In this document: piece by piece, positions 13,546 through 24,600 of the stretch
Position numbering within the stretch: the first letter of the stretch is position 1
How the letters are laid out: each line of letters starts with the position of its first letter
Source: Ornithodoros turicata
Lineage: Eukaryota > Arthropoda > Arachnida > Ixodida > Argasidae
Length of the DNA stretch: 64,000 bases
NCBI RefSeq assembly: GCF_037126465.1
Contig: NC_088206.1
Span: forward strand, 68,327,687 to 68,391,686
Direction of reading: 5' to 3'
The notes under the pieces: model-generated
Databases searched by the model: none
Told to the model about the DNA's origin: nothing
The model's input: only the letters and a program-made list of their open reading frames with translations
Position numbers and translations under genes: made by a program

Positions 13546-13804
13546 CACTCTTAAAAATGAACTTCACCGCATAGCACGCTCCTAGCCAACCATCATCTCG
13601 AATGATATCGTTATCCGCTCTGATGTGTTGAAAACGTGAGGCGTACGCCGTTTTTGTGACACTTATGCTGTTCATAATTGTCACACACACACAAAAAAAG
13701 GCGTACGCCCCCCGTTTTCAACAAATCAGGACAGATAACCGTATCATTCGAGATTATGGTTGGTTAGGAGCGAGGCTTTGCGGTGAAGTTCATTTCTAAG
13801 CGTG
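13546..13804. mobile_element. FB-family foldback MITE
   Basis: A 259-base element with ends CACTCTTAAAAATGAACTTC and the complement ending AAGCGTG. Both arms carry ATAGCACGCTCCTAGCCAAC-type and GGCGTACGCC motifs and fold back almost along the full length around about 13670. No ORF. Confidence 0.85.
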
Positions 13805-14659
13805 TAGTTCCCCCTTAAAGGGCAGCTACGGGGGTAATACCTTGACTTTTTGAAACTGTAACGATATATCCAACTGTGTCTGGAACCACCCTTCATTTCC
13901 AGAAAGTGGCCCCATATTTTAAATATTTTAAATAATCGCAAATTAAACCATCCCGAAACACATATTTTTATGACGGAATTGGTTCAGGCGGTCTATACCG
14001 CTGACGTATGTGGTATCAGTGTTCTTCAATAAATCCCTCTCTCTCTACGGAGCATGTTGTTTTTTTTTTTTCGTTTTTTTTCTTGGAGCGTCCCTGTTCT
14101 TGGAACATGTTCTCAAACAGCCCTCTCACAGAATACGATACTGTATACAAGCCAATCACTGAACCATTAGAATGGAATTCCTCTGCACAAAGTGCTTGAC
14201 ACACAACCATCAAAAAATGACAAAAAAAAATGGCCGTCGGTTCGAAGGACCTTGAATACAGTACAAGGCAGCAGCTTGTGCCCTATGGCTGGCCACATGC
14301 ACATTTAGGTGAGACATCGTCTCCGTCGGAGACATTAGGCTCCAGACCAGAGCCTGTCATTACAGACCAGAGGTAGGCGGGGACGACTCCCTCTCTCCCT
14401 CTTAGAGGTATTCTATAGAAAGCTCGCCGGTCACGTGGGTTACGTCGGAGTCCAAAGAATATAGTTTTAAGTTACATTTACTGCGTCGGCATCGCATGCG
14501 GAGAAAATGGCTGGTTGCTTTTAGTTTAGTGCTTTATTGTTTTCGCGTCTGTATATAATAATGGAATGGAGGGACTGTGATCCACCTATTATCTATACCA
14601 TGCCTCGCTGTCGTATCAATATTATAGCCAGATATATATACTAATGTGTTTTTTTAGTT

Positions 14660-14875
14660 CTATGTTTGCGCCGCGAAGCGACTATTGCCGTGAGCGTTGT
14701 ACAGACGTGGAGAGGGTCAAGAGAGAATGCAGCGGGATAGTCTGCGTCCGGAATCGACCTCAGTATCGAAGGACAGCCCAACGATATCCTCCCGTAAAGT
14801 TTGTCAGAAAACACTGGGAAGACACCGCACAGCACAACAGGTAGTGGGATTCGAACGCGGCACCTCCTAGTCATC
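14660..14875 (-). mobile_element. tRNA-derived SINE, diverged copy
   Basis: On the minus strand: GGTGCCGCGTTCGAATCCCA (B box), GTTGTGCTGTGCGGTGTCTT, then a body with GACCCTCTCCACGTCTGTAC and TAGTCGCTTCGCGGCGC at the 3' end. The last two phrases also occur in the SINEs at 34560 and 35915. Confidence 0.75.
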
Positions 14876-15373
14876 CTAATAGTCTTTAGTTTTAGTATAA
14901 TTCAATAATTGAAATGTAACAGAATGCTTAACTGCATAGCAACGAGTGTCGGCTGACGAAAAAACGTCGAAGGGCGATAAAAAAAATGATAAAGGAACAT
15001 TCGTTGATAAAAACACAGCTTGTACATGTAATCTGCACTGCACCATTATCCCATTTCACCACATTACCGCCACAGTGGGGTATAGAGTAATTAATTTGGT
15101 TTAATTTATTCGATGGTTGGCCCTTTCAGCTTGTGATGCGGTGAAGTTCTACTTTAGGAGTACAAGCGTCACCGTCGGAGTCCGACAGAAATAGCTCTCC
15201 GCAGAATTAGAATTACTTAATTGTGATCCCCGTCTTTGATGTGGCAACATTGGCTGTTCTATTCTAGAAGGGCGTCCCGTTCTATTCTCAAAGTAATAAG
15301 AACCCAAACAGTGTTTTGAGCAATACGTAGTGACGGCGAAGGGGCCCCAAAAGTTGCTCTGGGTACACCATAT

Positions 15374-15758
15374 TTAGGGTCCCGCGCTTTCGTTTCAATA
15401 AAAAAAAAAAAACGAAAAACATACGCCGGGTAAATTTTACCCTCATTCGGTTTTAATCGAAAAACACCGTATACAGAGGGACATTCCAGGAACTATGACA
15501 GGGATAAATTGCTGCACGTGCCCAGCAAGTTGTTGATGCAGATCAGACAGATATATGCTGGTTGTGAAAAATGTCCGTTTACTTGTTGTCCGCAGCACTG
15601 AAATTACATTGTTATTTCTATTCGCCGATAACTACCGGGGTAAACCATGTACACGTGAGGAAAAACACCGAAAAACGCCGATTTCGTGAAATCAATAAAC
15701 ACCGAAAAACATACGCCGAATCCACCCAAAAATAAAACCCGAAAACGCGGAACCCTAA
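15374..15758. mobile_element. MITE with TTAGGGTCCCGCG ends
   Basis: Left end TTAGGGTCCCGCG and right end CGCGGAACCCTAA are inverted with one mismatch, and TTTCG/CGAAAA continues the match. The interior repeats ACCGAAAAAC units. 385 bases, no ORF. Superfamily not assigned. Confidence 0.7.
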
Positions 15759-16328
15759 CTATATTCTAACACTTACCTTTCTTATAGTCTGGCCACCCTC
15801 AGAGCGGGTGGCAACCGAAAGCGAAACCAGAACTAACGCCGTAATGGGAGCGCAGTTAGGAAAAAAACTGTCCGCATTATAATTACGCGCGAAGCCATTG
15901 TGTGTCTCGGGAGCCGCGGAGCTTCTTTCTGGTCATTTATGCGGTCGGGGGTTAGAAGACATTAAAGGACGAAAATAAGCGGTGGAAAAAGGAAGTTCGC
16001 GTTCCTGAGAGGAGTATGTGCTGGTGTATACGAGGATGTAGAGCATTTATATTCTTCCGCTCTCTCATAAATAGAGGAACTCATAAAGCGCAGTAATTTT
16101 GACATCTTTCACAGCCGCGTGAGAATAAAGTAATTTGTTTCCACGACGATAAAGCGCTATGCAGCGTGCCGAGAATAATTGTACGTCCGAAAGTAATTGG
16201 AATAGACCTTATACTGGCAGTTTTTCCGCCTTGTGTTCGGAATATGCTCAGAATTCAGCTGACATGATCAAGCACGGTGGTCTGCTTCAGTGAAGTCGTG
16301 AAATAATACGCATATATTCTGCAATGTA

Positions 16329-16859
16329 CACTTTAAGAAAAAAAAAAGGAGTAAAACGGGGAGTAATTGCAGCTTCTACTCTCCTAGTGTGCAATTACTC
16401 CCCATTTTAGTCCCCTAACCCAACATTTAGTCCCGACATTTACTCCCCAGGACTGCAAATTGTCACTAAACTTCGCGAATGGTCTCCTGAATGCAACAGT
16501 CTACGTAAATATGTGCCCTTGGTCAATTTGAACGACATAAGGCTGTATAACTCAGACCAAGTAGCAATTTTCCAGCCACACAGAGAAAGAAACAGCGATT
16601 CTTTCTTCGCAAATTGTGCCCTAGTATGGCGCAAGATTTTATATCACTCGATATATCACGGTTGACGGTTTGCTTCAAAGTATTTTCATGCATGCGCACC
16701 AATTATGTACCTGGGACTCTTACAACAGCGCGTGAAATGCGGTCTTCACCCTGTGACATTCATTTACTCCCGTGCATTTACTCCCGAAAGGGACTATTTT
16801 TTGTGGCAATGCAATTACTCCCCAAAAGGAGTAAAAGTACTCCTTTTTTTCTTAGAGTG
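16329..16859. mobile_element. A-family MITE, intact copy
   Basis: 531 bases between CACTTTAAGAAAAAAAAAAG and CTCCTTTTTTTCTTAGAGTG, collinear with 1558-2091. The interior repeatedly shows TTACTCCCC and TAGTCCC words. Non-coding. This is the reference copy that exposes the nested insertion near 1558. Confidence 0.85.
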
Positions 16860-17054
16860 TACGAGGAAGTATATCCCAAGCATGTTCGGACGCGGGGCGA
16901 TGACCATGCAGCAGGTGCTTTCACTATATAGTCTTCGATACGCAGTGTTTCCTAAAAGCACCTGCCACTCACAGCTATGCACTTTGCACCTGGGCGTATC
17001 TGCTACTTGGGACGTACCTTTGACACCCAAGCGCTAAGTCGTGTCATGCATATA

Positions 17055-17164
17055 CGATGAAAGATGAAAGTCGCTGAAAAGGTTAGCCAGCTGTAGGGAT
17101 CGAACCCACATCTTCTGGATCCCTACAGCTGGCTAACCTTTTCAGTGACTTTCATCTTTCATCG
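17055..17164. repeat. Near-perfect 47-base hairpin with tRNA-like B box at the loop
   Basis: Arms 17055-17101 and 17118-17164 match at 46 of 47 positions around a 16-base loop. The stem tip reads TAGGGATCGAACCCACATCT, resembling a tRNA T arm on the minus strand. Probably a snap-back copy of a tRNA-derived SINE head. Confidence 0.85.
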
Positions 17165-18342
17165 TTGATTTCTTAGGCAATTTGAGGCTTTGTTTGTATC
17201 TGTCCCTTCCATGTTTGTTCCAGCCTCAGAACATCAGTTTCTCTCTTATGCACATACGTTTACTACATTGGGATAGCGGCCCTATTGTAACAACAAAATC
17301 GAACGTTCCGCACATAATGACATTACTTTTTCGCCTTCATGACTATCTTTTTTTTTCTTTGCTTTTTTTTCCTGTTCATTATGAACATATCACCCCTTCT
17401 TTTCTCGAAAGCCACGATCCCTCAACCGCATCAAAAAGCATTGGACAGAAAAACATTGGCCTCTGGGATGCTGCATGAGCTCTTAAAAAAGATTACTGCG
17501 ACGTTTCATATGCGTAAAGCGATCTCTGCCGAAAAAAAAAAAAAGAAAAGGAAAGCACTGGTATTCAAGAAGGAACATTCCGACAAAGTATAATAGTGCC
17601 GGCAAACGATGATGTTACCCGCAAACAGAAGAATGCGCATCCACGAAGACGCAAACGGTAAAGACCGCCGAGCGCAAGAAAAGAATCCGTTTTGCCGCAA
17701 CCATTTACGCGTTTGAGCCTCTTCTTTTTTTTCCTTTCTTTCTTTTTTAAGGAAATAAGATATAAAGAAAGGATCCGTTTCTTAATCGTGAAGAAGATGG
17801 GCTCTGTCCGGGTGCATTGAAACATTAGTCGCTCCTGATGTCTTGAAAGAACAAAAAGGCGAGACGGCTTTAAAAAAAAAGCCCCAAAAACGCGGTTGCT
17901 CTGATATATATCCTGGAATTCCTTCCGGATATGTTGCGGCAGTGTTGATGATGATGATGTGCGTACGCTACAGTTTTTCAAAGTCGTAAACATGTTATTG
18001 TACGCATGTGTGATGTGGATCGGGCATATTACGACTTCCTGTTGGTGAAGGTTCGCTGATGTCGTTTAGTGTACATGGCTTCACGCTTAAACGAGTTTGA
18101 ATTTTGTTTGCGGGTTTTTTAGATGGTTTCTTTAAGGCTAAGACGTGCTCGGGAATGTTAAAAAAAAACTGTTAGTAACGCTTTTTTTTTTGCGGGTACC
18201 CTTCTGAAAGAATTTTGATAGTGTAGCCCAAAAAACGGCGTATAGAAGAGTGTAAGGGCGAAAGATGCACAGTGTGTCGTGTTCCGTGTGTGTTATTTTT
18301 CCAACAGCCTCGAAATAAGTATATTGCGAACTCTCTTATATG

Positions 18343-18440
18343 TCGAACTCGACTATTTCGAACTGTCTTAGTACATCGAACTCGGCTATTTCGAACTGTC
18401 TTAGTATATCGAACTCGAACATTTCGAACTGTTCGATATG
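18343..18440. repeat. 33-base tandem repeat, three units
   Basis: TCGAACTCG starts at 18343, 18376 and 18409, exactly 33 bases apart, each followed by TATTTCGAACTGT or a close variant; the third unit diverges after TTCGAACTGT. It ends about 70 bases before the bHLH exon. Confidence 0.9.
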
Positions 18441-18508
18441 ACGCTATTCAGCGCAATACACGCAAAGAGGCACGTTTGCTGAAGTACACGTTTCGTTTAT
18501 TGTTACAG

Positions 18509-18690
18509 CTTCGAAGCGAACAAGTCGACGAAAGGCGCTTCGAAGCTACGCAGGGACCTGATTAACGCCGAAATCGCCAATCTACGTGATCTACTACCTC
18601 TGCCGTCGTCCACCAGGCAACGCTTGTCGCAGCTGCAGCTCATGGCACTCGTCTGCGTATACGTTCGGAAAGCTAACTACTTCCAACACG
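18509..18690 (+). CDS. dys: dys exon: bHLH domain
   Basis: This exon follows a tgttacag acceptor and ends at a gtaagt donor (18691). It carries 60 whole codons, starting [12 protein letters not shown], then [19 protein letters not shown] (basic region and helix 1), the loop SSTRQR, and [20 protein letters not shown] (helix 2). The first base completes a codon from an unseen upstream exon that ends with two bases of that codon. The last base starts a codon completed by the next exon. This is the DNA-binding and dimerisation domain and the most conserved part of the family. A 33-base tandem repeat ends about 70 bases upstream. Confidence 0.97.
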
Positions 18691-21600
18691 GTAAGTCATT
18701 AACACTATGTCACACACAATTGTTTGCTCTTTTAGGTTGAGTAAGAATCACACGTATATGTCCGGGGTCATTATCGTAATTCAGGGGAAAATAATTTTTT
18801 CTCGGGTTAATTTATAAATGTTGGTGCATGGATTGGAACTGACTAGGGCTTTGGATTAAATTGTCTGACAGATTGATTGAAATGAGCGAGAGGCCAGCAG
18901 TACTGAACAGGAGGGTTTTCAAAAGCATCTATAGGGCGATAGAACACGACGAAGCATGGAGATCTATAGACATGATGATTATATAGAGAAACTTGGACTG
19001 ATCGGATAATGCTGCATAAGGATGGCCTGACAAATGGCAGCCAAACACCTACACACACGGGAGTTGCTGCATAATTTTATTCGATATAAGCTTTAAACTT
19101 CGTCCGAATCACATTAAACAGGGATAAGACCCGAATGTGAATGAGACACGCAGCTCTGAAGCTGCACAACGGTTAAATACACATTACGATATCGGCAATC
19201 AACGAAAGTTCCGCCGTTCTTTCTTTTTCTTTTCTTTTTTTTGACGAGAACTTCCACCTCTCACAGTCATTGACGTGTATGCAGCTTCCGTGACATCCAA
19301 ATATTTACCCGTCATTTGAATATAGTCCTGGGTACATAGCGTGAGTAATGGGGACTGACACGTCCTGTTTGCTACTATATTACAAAAGCAACGGGCGCAC
19401 AATAAAGTATATAAAAAAGAACGGGGGGCTTCAAAGCGAAACGTATTCCGTGCTGTAGAGCCGTTCGTACATATTATAATGGCGTTGCACGGCCTTCGCT
19501 TAAGAAAAGAACAAGTCCACTTGGAACACGGATACGCCGACATCGCGTAGAATGCGGATACGACTAACTCTAAACACGCGTCACGATTTTCACGAGACCA
19601 TCCACGATAGGGATCGAAAATAATAAGAATAAATAAATCAATAAAAAAAAAAAAGATCACCCGTGGGCGGCTTTAGTCGGCTCTCGAAACCACGATCAGC
19701 TTTTTTGTTGAACAGGCGGCGGGGGCAGCCCCATCGTCATCGTTATCAACCATCTCCCCATCGTCGTGCGCGCTGCCATTTTGGAGCAAGTAGCGCCGGA
19801 TGGAATCTATATAGAAGTGAGATATACGTGTTGTACTGGGCTGCTGTAGATGTCCGCGGCTAGTTTGTAATTTTGAGGAGCCGTCGCATGGCACTCTAAT
19901 GCTTTGGAAGAAGAAAAAAAAGAAAAAGAAACTTTCTATAATAACGTCTCTGTCGTACACCCCGTGAAAAATATGGGTAACTGTGGTCCTTTTAGGGGTC
20001 AAAATGCATTGCAGCAACTGCTAGTCCCTTGCCGGACGAAATACGTGGGAGTCCTGCGAAGTCTAGGGACTATTTGCAGTGCTGGCGAGTAAATTTCAGG
20101 GTCACGTGACTAAAATGGGCAGTGATAGCAATTTCTGGGGACTAAGAGCTGCATTTACTCCCTTTTTTTAAATTTAAGTGCAGCTATGTGTAAATTCTAT
20201 AAATTCATTCATTTTTTATTCTTTGAACAGTCGTATACGAGACACTGGTTTATTAAATCGGCGGAATTGACGGAAATACTTCCGAGAGTGTACACATTAC
20301 ATAAAACGCAACTTTCACAATCCCAAAGGCAAAAAGCAACATAAATAAACTGTTAGCGACTCCCCAAAGCAGCAGACAAACAGGTCATGTTGGCGGCATA
20401 TAGTTTAACAGCTTGTTGATTGCAAACATAGCGCAGCAAGTTATAAATGTGACAGGGAACGCTAAATATTTTTAATTCGCTATAGTAAAATGACTGTAAA
20501 ACGGCTCGGGGTGACGCGTCTGGTGGGAAATAATCCCTAATTTTAAGCAACAGTGTCCTATGTTCCCAACTGGCTAGCTGCTCCTGGCGACTACGTAGCC
20601 GACTTCGCTTGTTTTAGACACAAGGTTATGCGCATGCAATGCAGTTTCACCGCCTTACTTGACGAGCGGTGCACTTCGACACAGTGTTGCCCGTAATTTT
20701 TAATTTTAATTTTCTAAGAAAACCATGAGCGCAGTTGGGACGAAAAGTGTGACGTCAAAGTACTGAGGGTTCAGGTTATTGAATAGACAAATTTTCTGGG
20801 ATTGCAGCTTCACTGCTTTACCGTAGCTTTAAGCGCTACATACTTATATATCGGCATGGAATCTTACGAGCTGTACACGTGTAACCTCCACGTCTTTCCC
20901 GTTCCGTGGCAGACGACACCCTTGCAGAAGACCCGGCACTATGCACATCCATCATTCCATATCAATCACGGCTCCCATGCAAACACCCGCATGTGATTTA
21001 ACGCGGCTGTCGCGTTGGGAAATCTTTCTCAACGCACACGGGCAAAAACGGACTTTTCCTCCCCAAGTATAATTTCTTGCCCTCTCCCATACGCGTATGA
21101 GAGTGAAGGGCGTTTAAGCGGCACGGTTGTGCTGCTGTTAACCACAGGTAGCGCGTCCACTCTGTAATTACGCACGTCCGTGTAGTAGTCGTCTGCAATA
21201 TTTGTGGCGTCGATCAGTCCGCAGCAGACGACGACGCGAGATGGCGCTAGTGGAGCTCTGCTGTCGTCTGCAATGTATGGGCGCCGTTGAAAGATGGGAA
21301 GGAGAAATGACCAGTGGAAAATAATACGCGCCACTATTTTTGTACGTATTTACGTCTTGTATTCAGTCTTTTGTGTGAAGCAAAGCTTCGTTAATGACGG
21401 CTGATTCTAGTGATGCGATGACTGATGTGCTTTAAATGGTTTGGGTAACCTTATATAGCCGAAGCTTCGACGGCTGAAGTGTGTTTGATTTCATGACCTG
21501 ATACTCTGCAAGTAATCTGCACTATTCTATGCTGAAATGACATTTGGTAACAAGACGCGATGAAGTAAGCCTAATTTAAGCCTATTGGCTCGGATTGGCT

Positions 21601-24600
21601 TGTATTAGCTCGGTGACGTAAGAAGGGGATTGGAACAACGCTGCGTCGAAGGGTTTGTTCTACCATATCGACTATTAAAGGTCGAAAATAAGCAGCGATG
21701 TCACGGAAGAGGATCCATTTAACCAATAGTGATGCGCAGTATCTGTCCAATTTCGTGCTCTACAGTATAAATATGCAGCATTATATGGCGGAATTCCTCT
21801 GTAAAGTATGCGTCAGCTGCACGCAGCTGAAGCATGTCGACTCGAGAGACGACTACATGCAGGCTACGAAGCCGGCTTGCCCGGTTTCGCGAAACCGTCA
21901 CTCTTCACACTGTCCGCCATTTTGGTGACACACAAACTCAAGGCGGCAATCTCTCCGCGGTGTCACTCTGTGTGCTTCACGAGTGTCTTGATGCCAACGT
22001 ATCCAAGACAGATCGCTTCGTCCCGTCTACACAGAGTGACGCACGGGGAAAGGCGACATCCACAGCACACGGAAAGCGTGACTCGACCACAGAAGGCCAT
22101 GACTTTCGACCTTGGTAGCAGTCGGTCACCTGACCTGTCGTGATCGCCTTCCACGCGACGTCATTTATTATATTCTTGTTCCTTTTTTAAGTAGCGCTGC
22201 ACGGGTCACGTAGTACGTGCTGCCTGCAAGAGCAAACATAGTAGCGTACTTGTTTCCCTTTTTTTTTTTTTTTTCCTTCGTAAGTCACGTGTTAGATGTG
22301 GAGAAGTTACATACAAGCGGTGAAACAAAGTGCGACCTTTGATGCGGTTCTGTCGTCACGTTTCTACCGAATGGGGCTTCTGTGCGGTGAGCGACGTTGT
22401 ATACTTGGTTGGCTTCTCGTGTAGCGACGCCGTTTTCTATGCCGCTAGGTGTCGCTCTTTTAACGCAAGGAGGAAGCTGGGGGTGAGGGTAAATGTGCCT
22501 CTGCGAAGAAGGTCTAGTCTGATTGGTGCACGATATTTACTACGTCTTTCTTGACTGGGACATGCCACGTTGGAGATGACTGTCCTGGATAGTTTACATT
22601 TCAGACAAAAAATAAATAAATAAATAAAAGCATAATCTAGTTTATTGAGAACTGGGTTCGAATAAGTGTTGTGGGTGACTGAGGTGTTATTATACAAGTT
22701 CATAAAACAGGCGCACGACAGCGCATTCGTTGAAAAATAAATAAATAAAAATAAAAATTTCTACGTATATTTTTTCGTAACGCGAACAGAAAGATTTCTT
22801 ACGCTAATTTCAGCTGAGAGGTGACCTCCACGTTCGGATGTGTACATCTTCCTGGAAAGCTTTCAGATCGGTCAGAAATGTCAACACTGCAGGAATCGGA
22901 TACGTGAGGGCGTACGGAACTCCCGCGCTATTAACCGCACCACCACACCTCGAACATTCAACTCGGGAAAAAACAGCGTCCCTACCAAGAATTTTGTGAA
23001 AAACTATTGCGGGATAGTTCTCCACAGACTCATCGTTTTTTTTTTGTTTTTTTTTTTTACATTTCCTCGTGTATATACGTGCCCTGATACGAGCGCAGAT
23101 AGGGACATTGACATCGTCATCGCCATCATCAAGGCGCTCTCGTGTCATCGCCGACGAGAAGTCACTCGGGATGATGATCTCCGCGAATCCGCGAAGAAAA
23201 AAAATTCTCGCACCCTTCGCATCATTAAGAGCGGCGAGAATTCGGCCTCCGATTTCAAAGTTTCTCGGCTAACAGCGTGAGGGAGACGATTTGGTCATTG
23301 TTGTGTCCGAATGTAAGGGCGATTTTTATGTCTCTGTTTTTTGGCCTCTTCCGCCTCTTTTCTCACCCTCTATAAGATTCCCCCCCGTATATATATATGC
23401 GCCGTCACCTTTAGCGGGAAAAAGAAAGAAACGAAGCTTGTGATCCGGCAACAGTGGGAATGCGCCGGCGGCCACCTGGCGGTGACGGCCGGACTCGATT
23501 GGCAGGAGGAGGAGGACGGTATACGGTCGCGGGGTCATTAAGACGTTGACACCCACCCAGCGATTCGGCGTCCACCTTGTCGCGTACAGAACAATGTAGA
23601 TAATATAGTATTTGGCAGGATTACAGAGACCTTCGTGCCGCGTAGTTGGATTGTGGGAAAGTATGTGTCTCAGGGTATATTGTCTAAGCACGCAGGCGGG
23701 CCTTCTTCGACGCTTTTTCGTTTTACACACATTTCTTTTCCCCTTTCTTCTTCTTTTTTTTCTTTTTTTGTTTCAGTAGTTTCCAGTCCCATGTACGTCT
23801 GAGTTCACACGCGTAGACCGGACCAAGCACACGAGACAATCAGAGGGTTCGAACACGGTCGAGGTCGCCAGTAACTTGATGGCGCAGGCACGGTGCAAGT
23901 CCGTCGGGCATATCGTCAAAATTAATTCACGGAGCGACCACCGTGACGCATGTTGTCTCGCCGTTAAGCCTAACTTAATCTAAACTCGAAGTAACGGGCA
24001 TCGATTACTATATAGCTCCCGAGACACGCTTTTCAAAGGGTTGCTGGGCATGCCAGAAACGGCAGCAGCACCAGCAGCAGCACCAGATCCCTCAATTCAA
24101 CCGACGAACTAAAAGGGTCGTCCACCTCCCGACCATTGTATAGTCAGAGTGCCACGCCTGTCTTACCGAACAGAAGCTGACCGTATAAGAAAAACATTTT
24201 TGCGGGCATTTGGAAAGCAGGCGCAACACAGCACGGACATCTGCCTACTCCACCCAAACGCTAAACGCTTTCTTCTGCGTCTCCACTCAAAAGGTTGACG
24301 ACGGTGACCGCCAGGAGCGTGGGGGAAATCTCCCGGAACCTCCACACCCAGTATATATGTGACTATCACTGCAATATAATGAAAGTTATGCGACTGGCCT
24401 GGAAGGGTACTATACAGTCAAACTCCTTTACAACGAAACTCAGGGGACAGCAAAAAAGATTTGCAGTAAAGGTATTTTCGTTAAAAAAAGATGTCCATTA
24501 TTGGACCCGAGGGCTCCAGCGGGACCGCAAAAAAAATTTGCTGTAGTGGTATTTTCGTTAAAAAGGTGTTCGCTATAAAGGAGTTTGACTGTACATAATT

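Larger units (their letters stand above)
1..18508. other. Non-coding region upstream of the first visible dys exon
   Basis: No conserved protein domain was seen on either strand. It should contain dys 5' exon(s) and part or all of the promoter, because the bHLH exon starts inside a codon, but none could be picked with confidence. It holds the repeats listed separately: LINE tail near 1022, nested MITEs 1440-2837, foldback remnant near 5047-5195, SINEs near 11190 and 14660, MITEs at 13546, 15374 and 16329, and a tRNA-like hairpin at 17055. Between these (2838-5046, 5576-9390, 9443-11189, 11441-13466, 13805-14640, 14880-15373, 17165-18342) I see only unique-looking DNA with scattered short motifs. 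Confidence 0.8.

Noticed and set aside
22840..23280. 146-codon + strand frame
   Set aside because: It passes through a poly-T tract read as a Phe run and has no recognisable domain.
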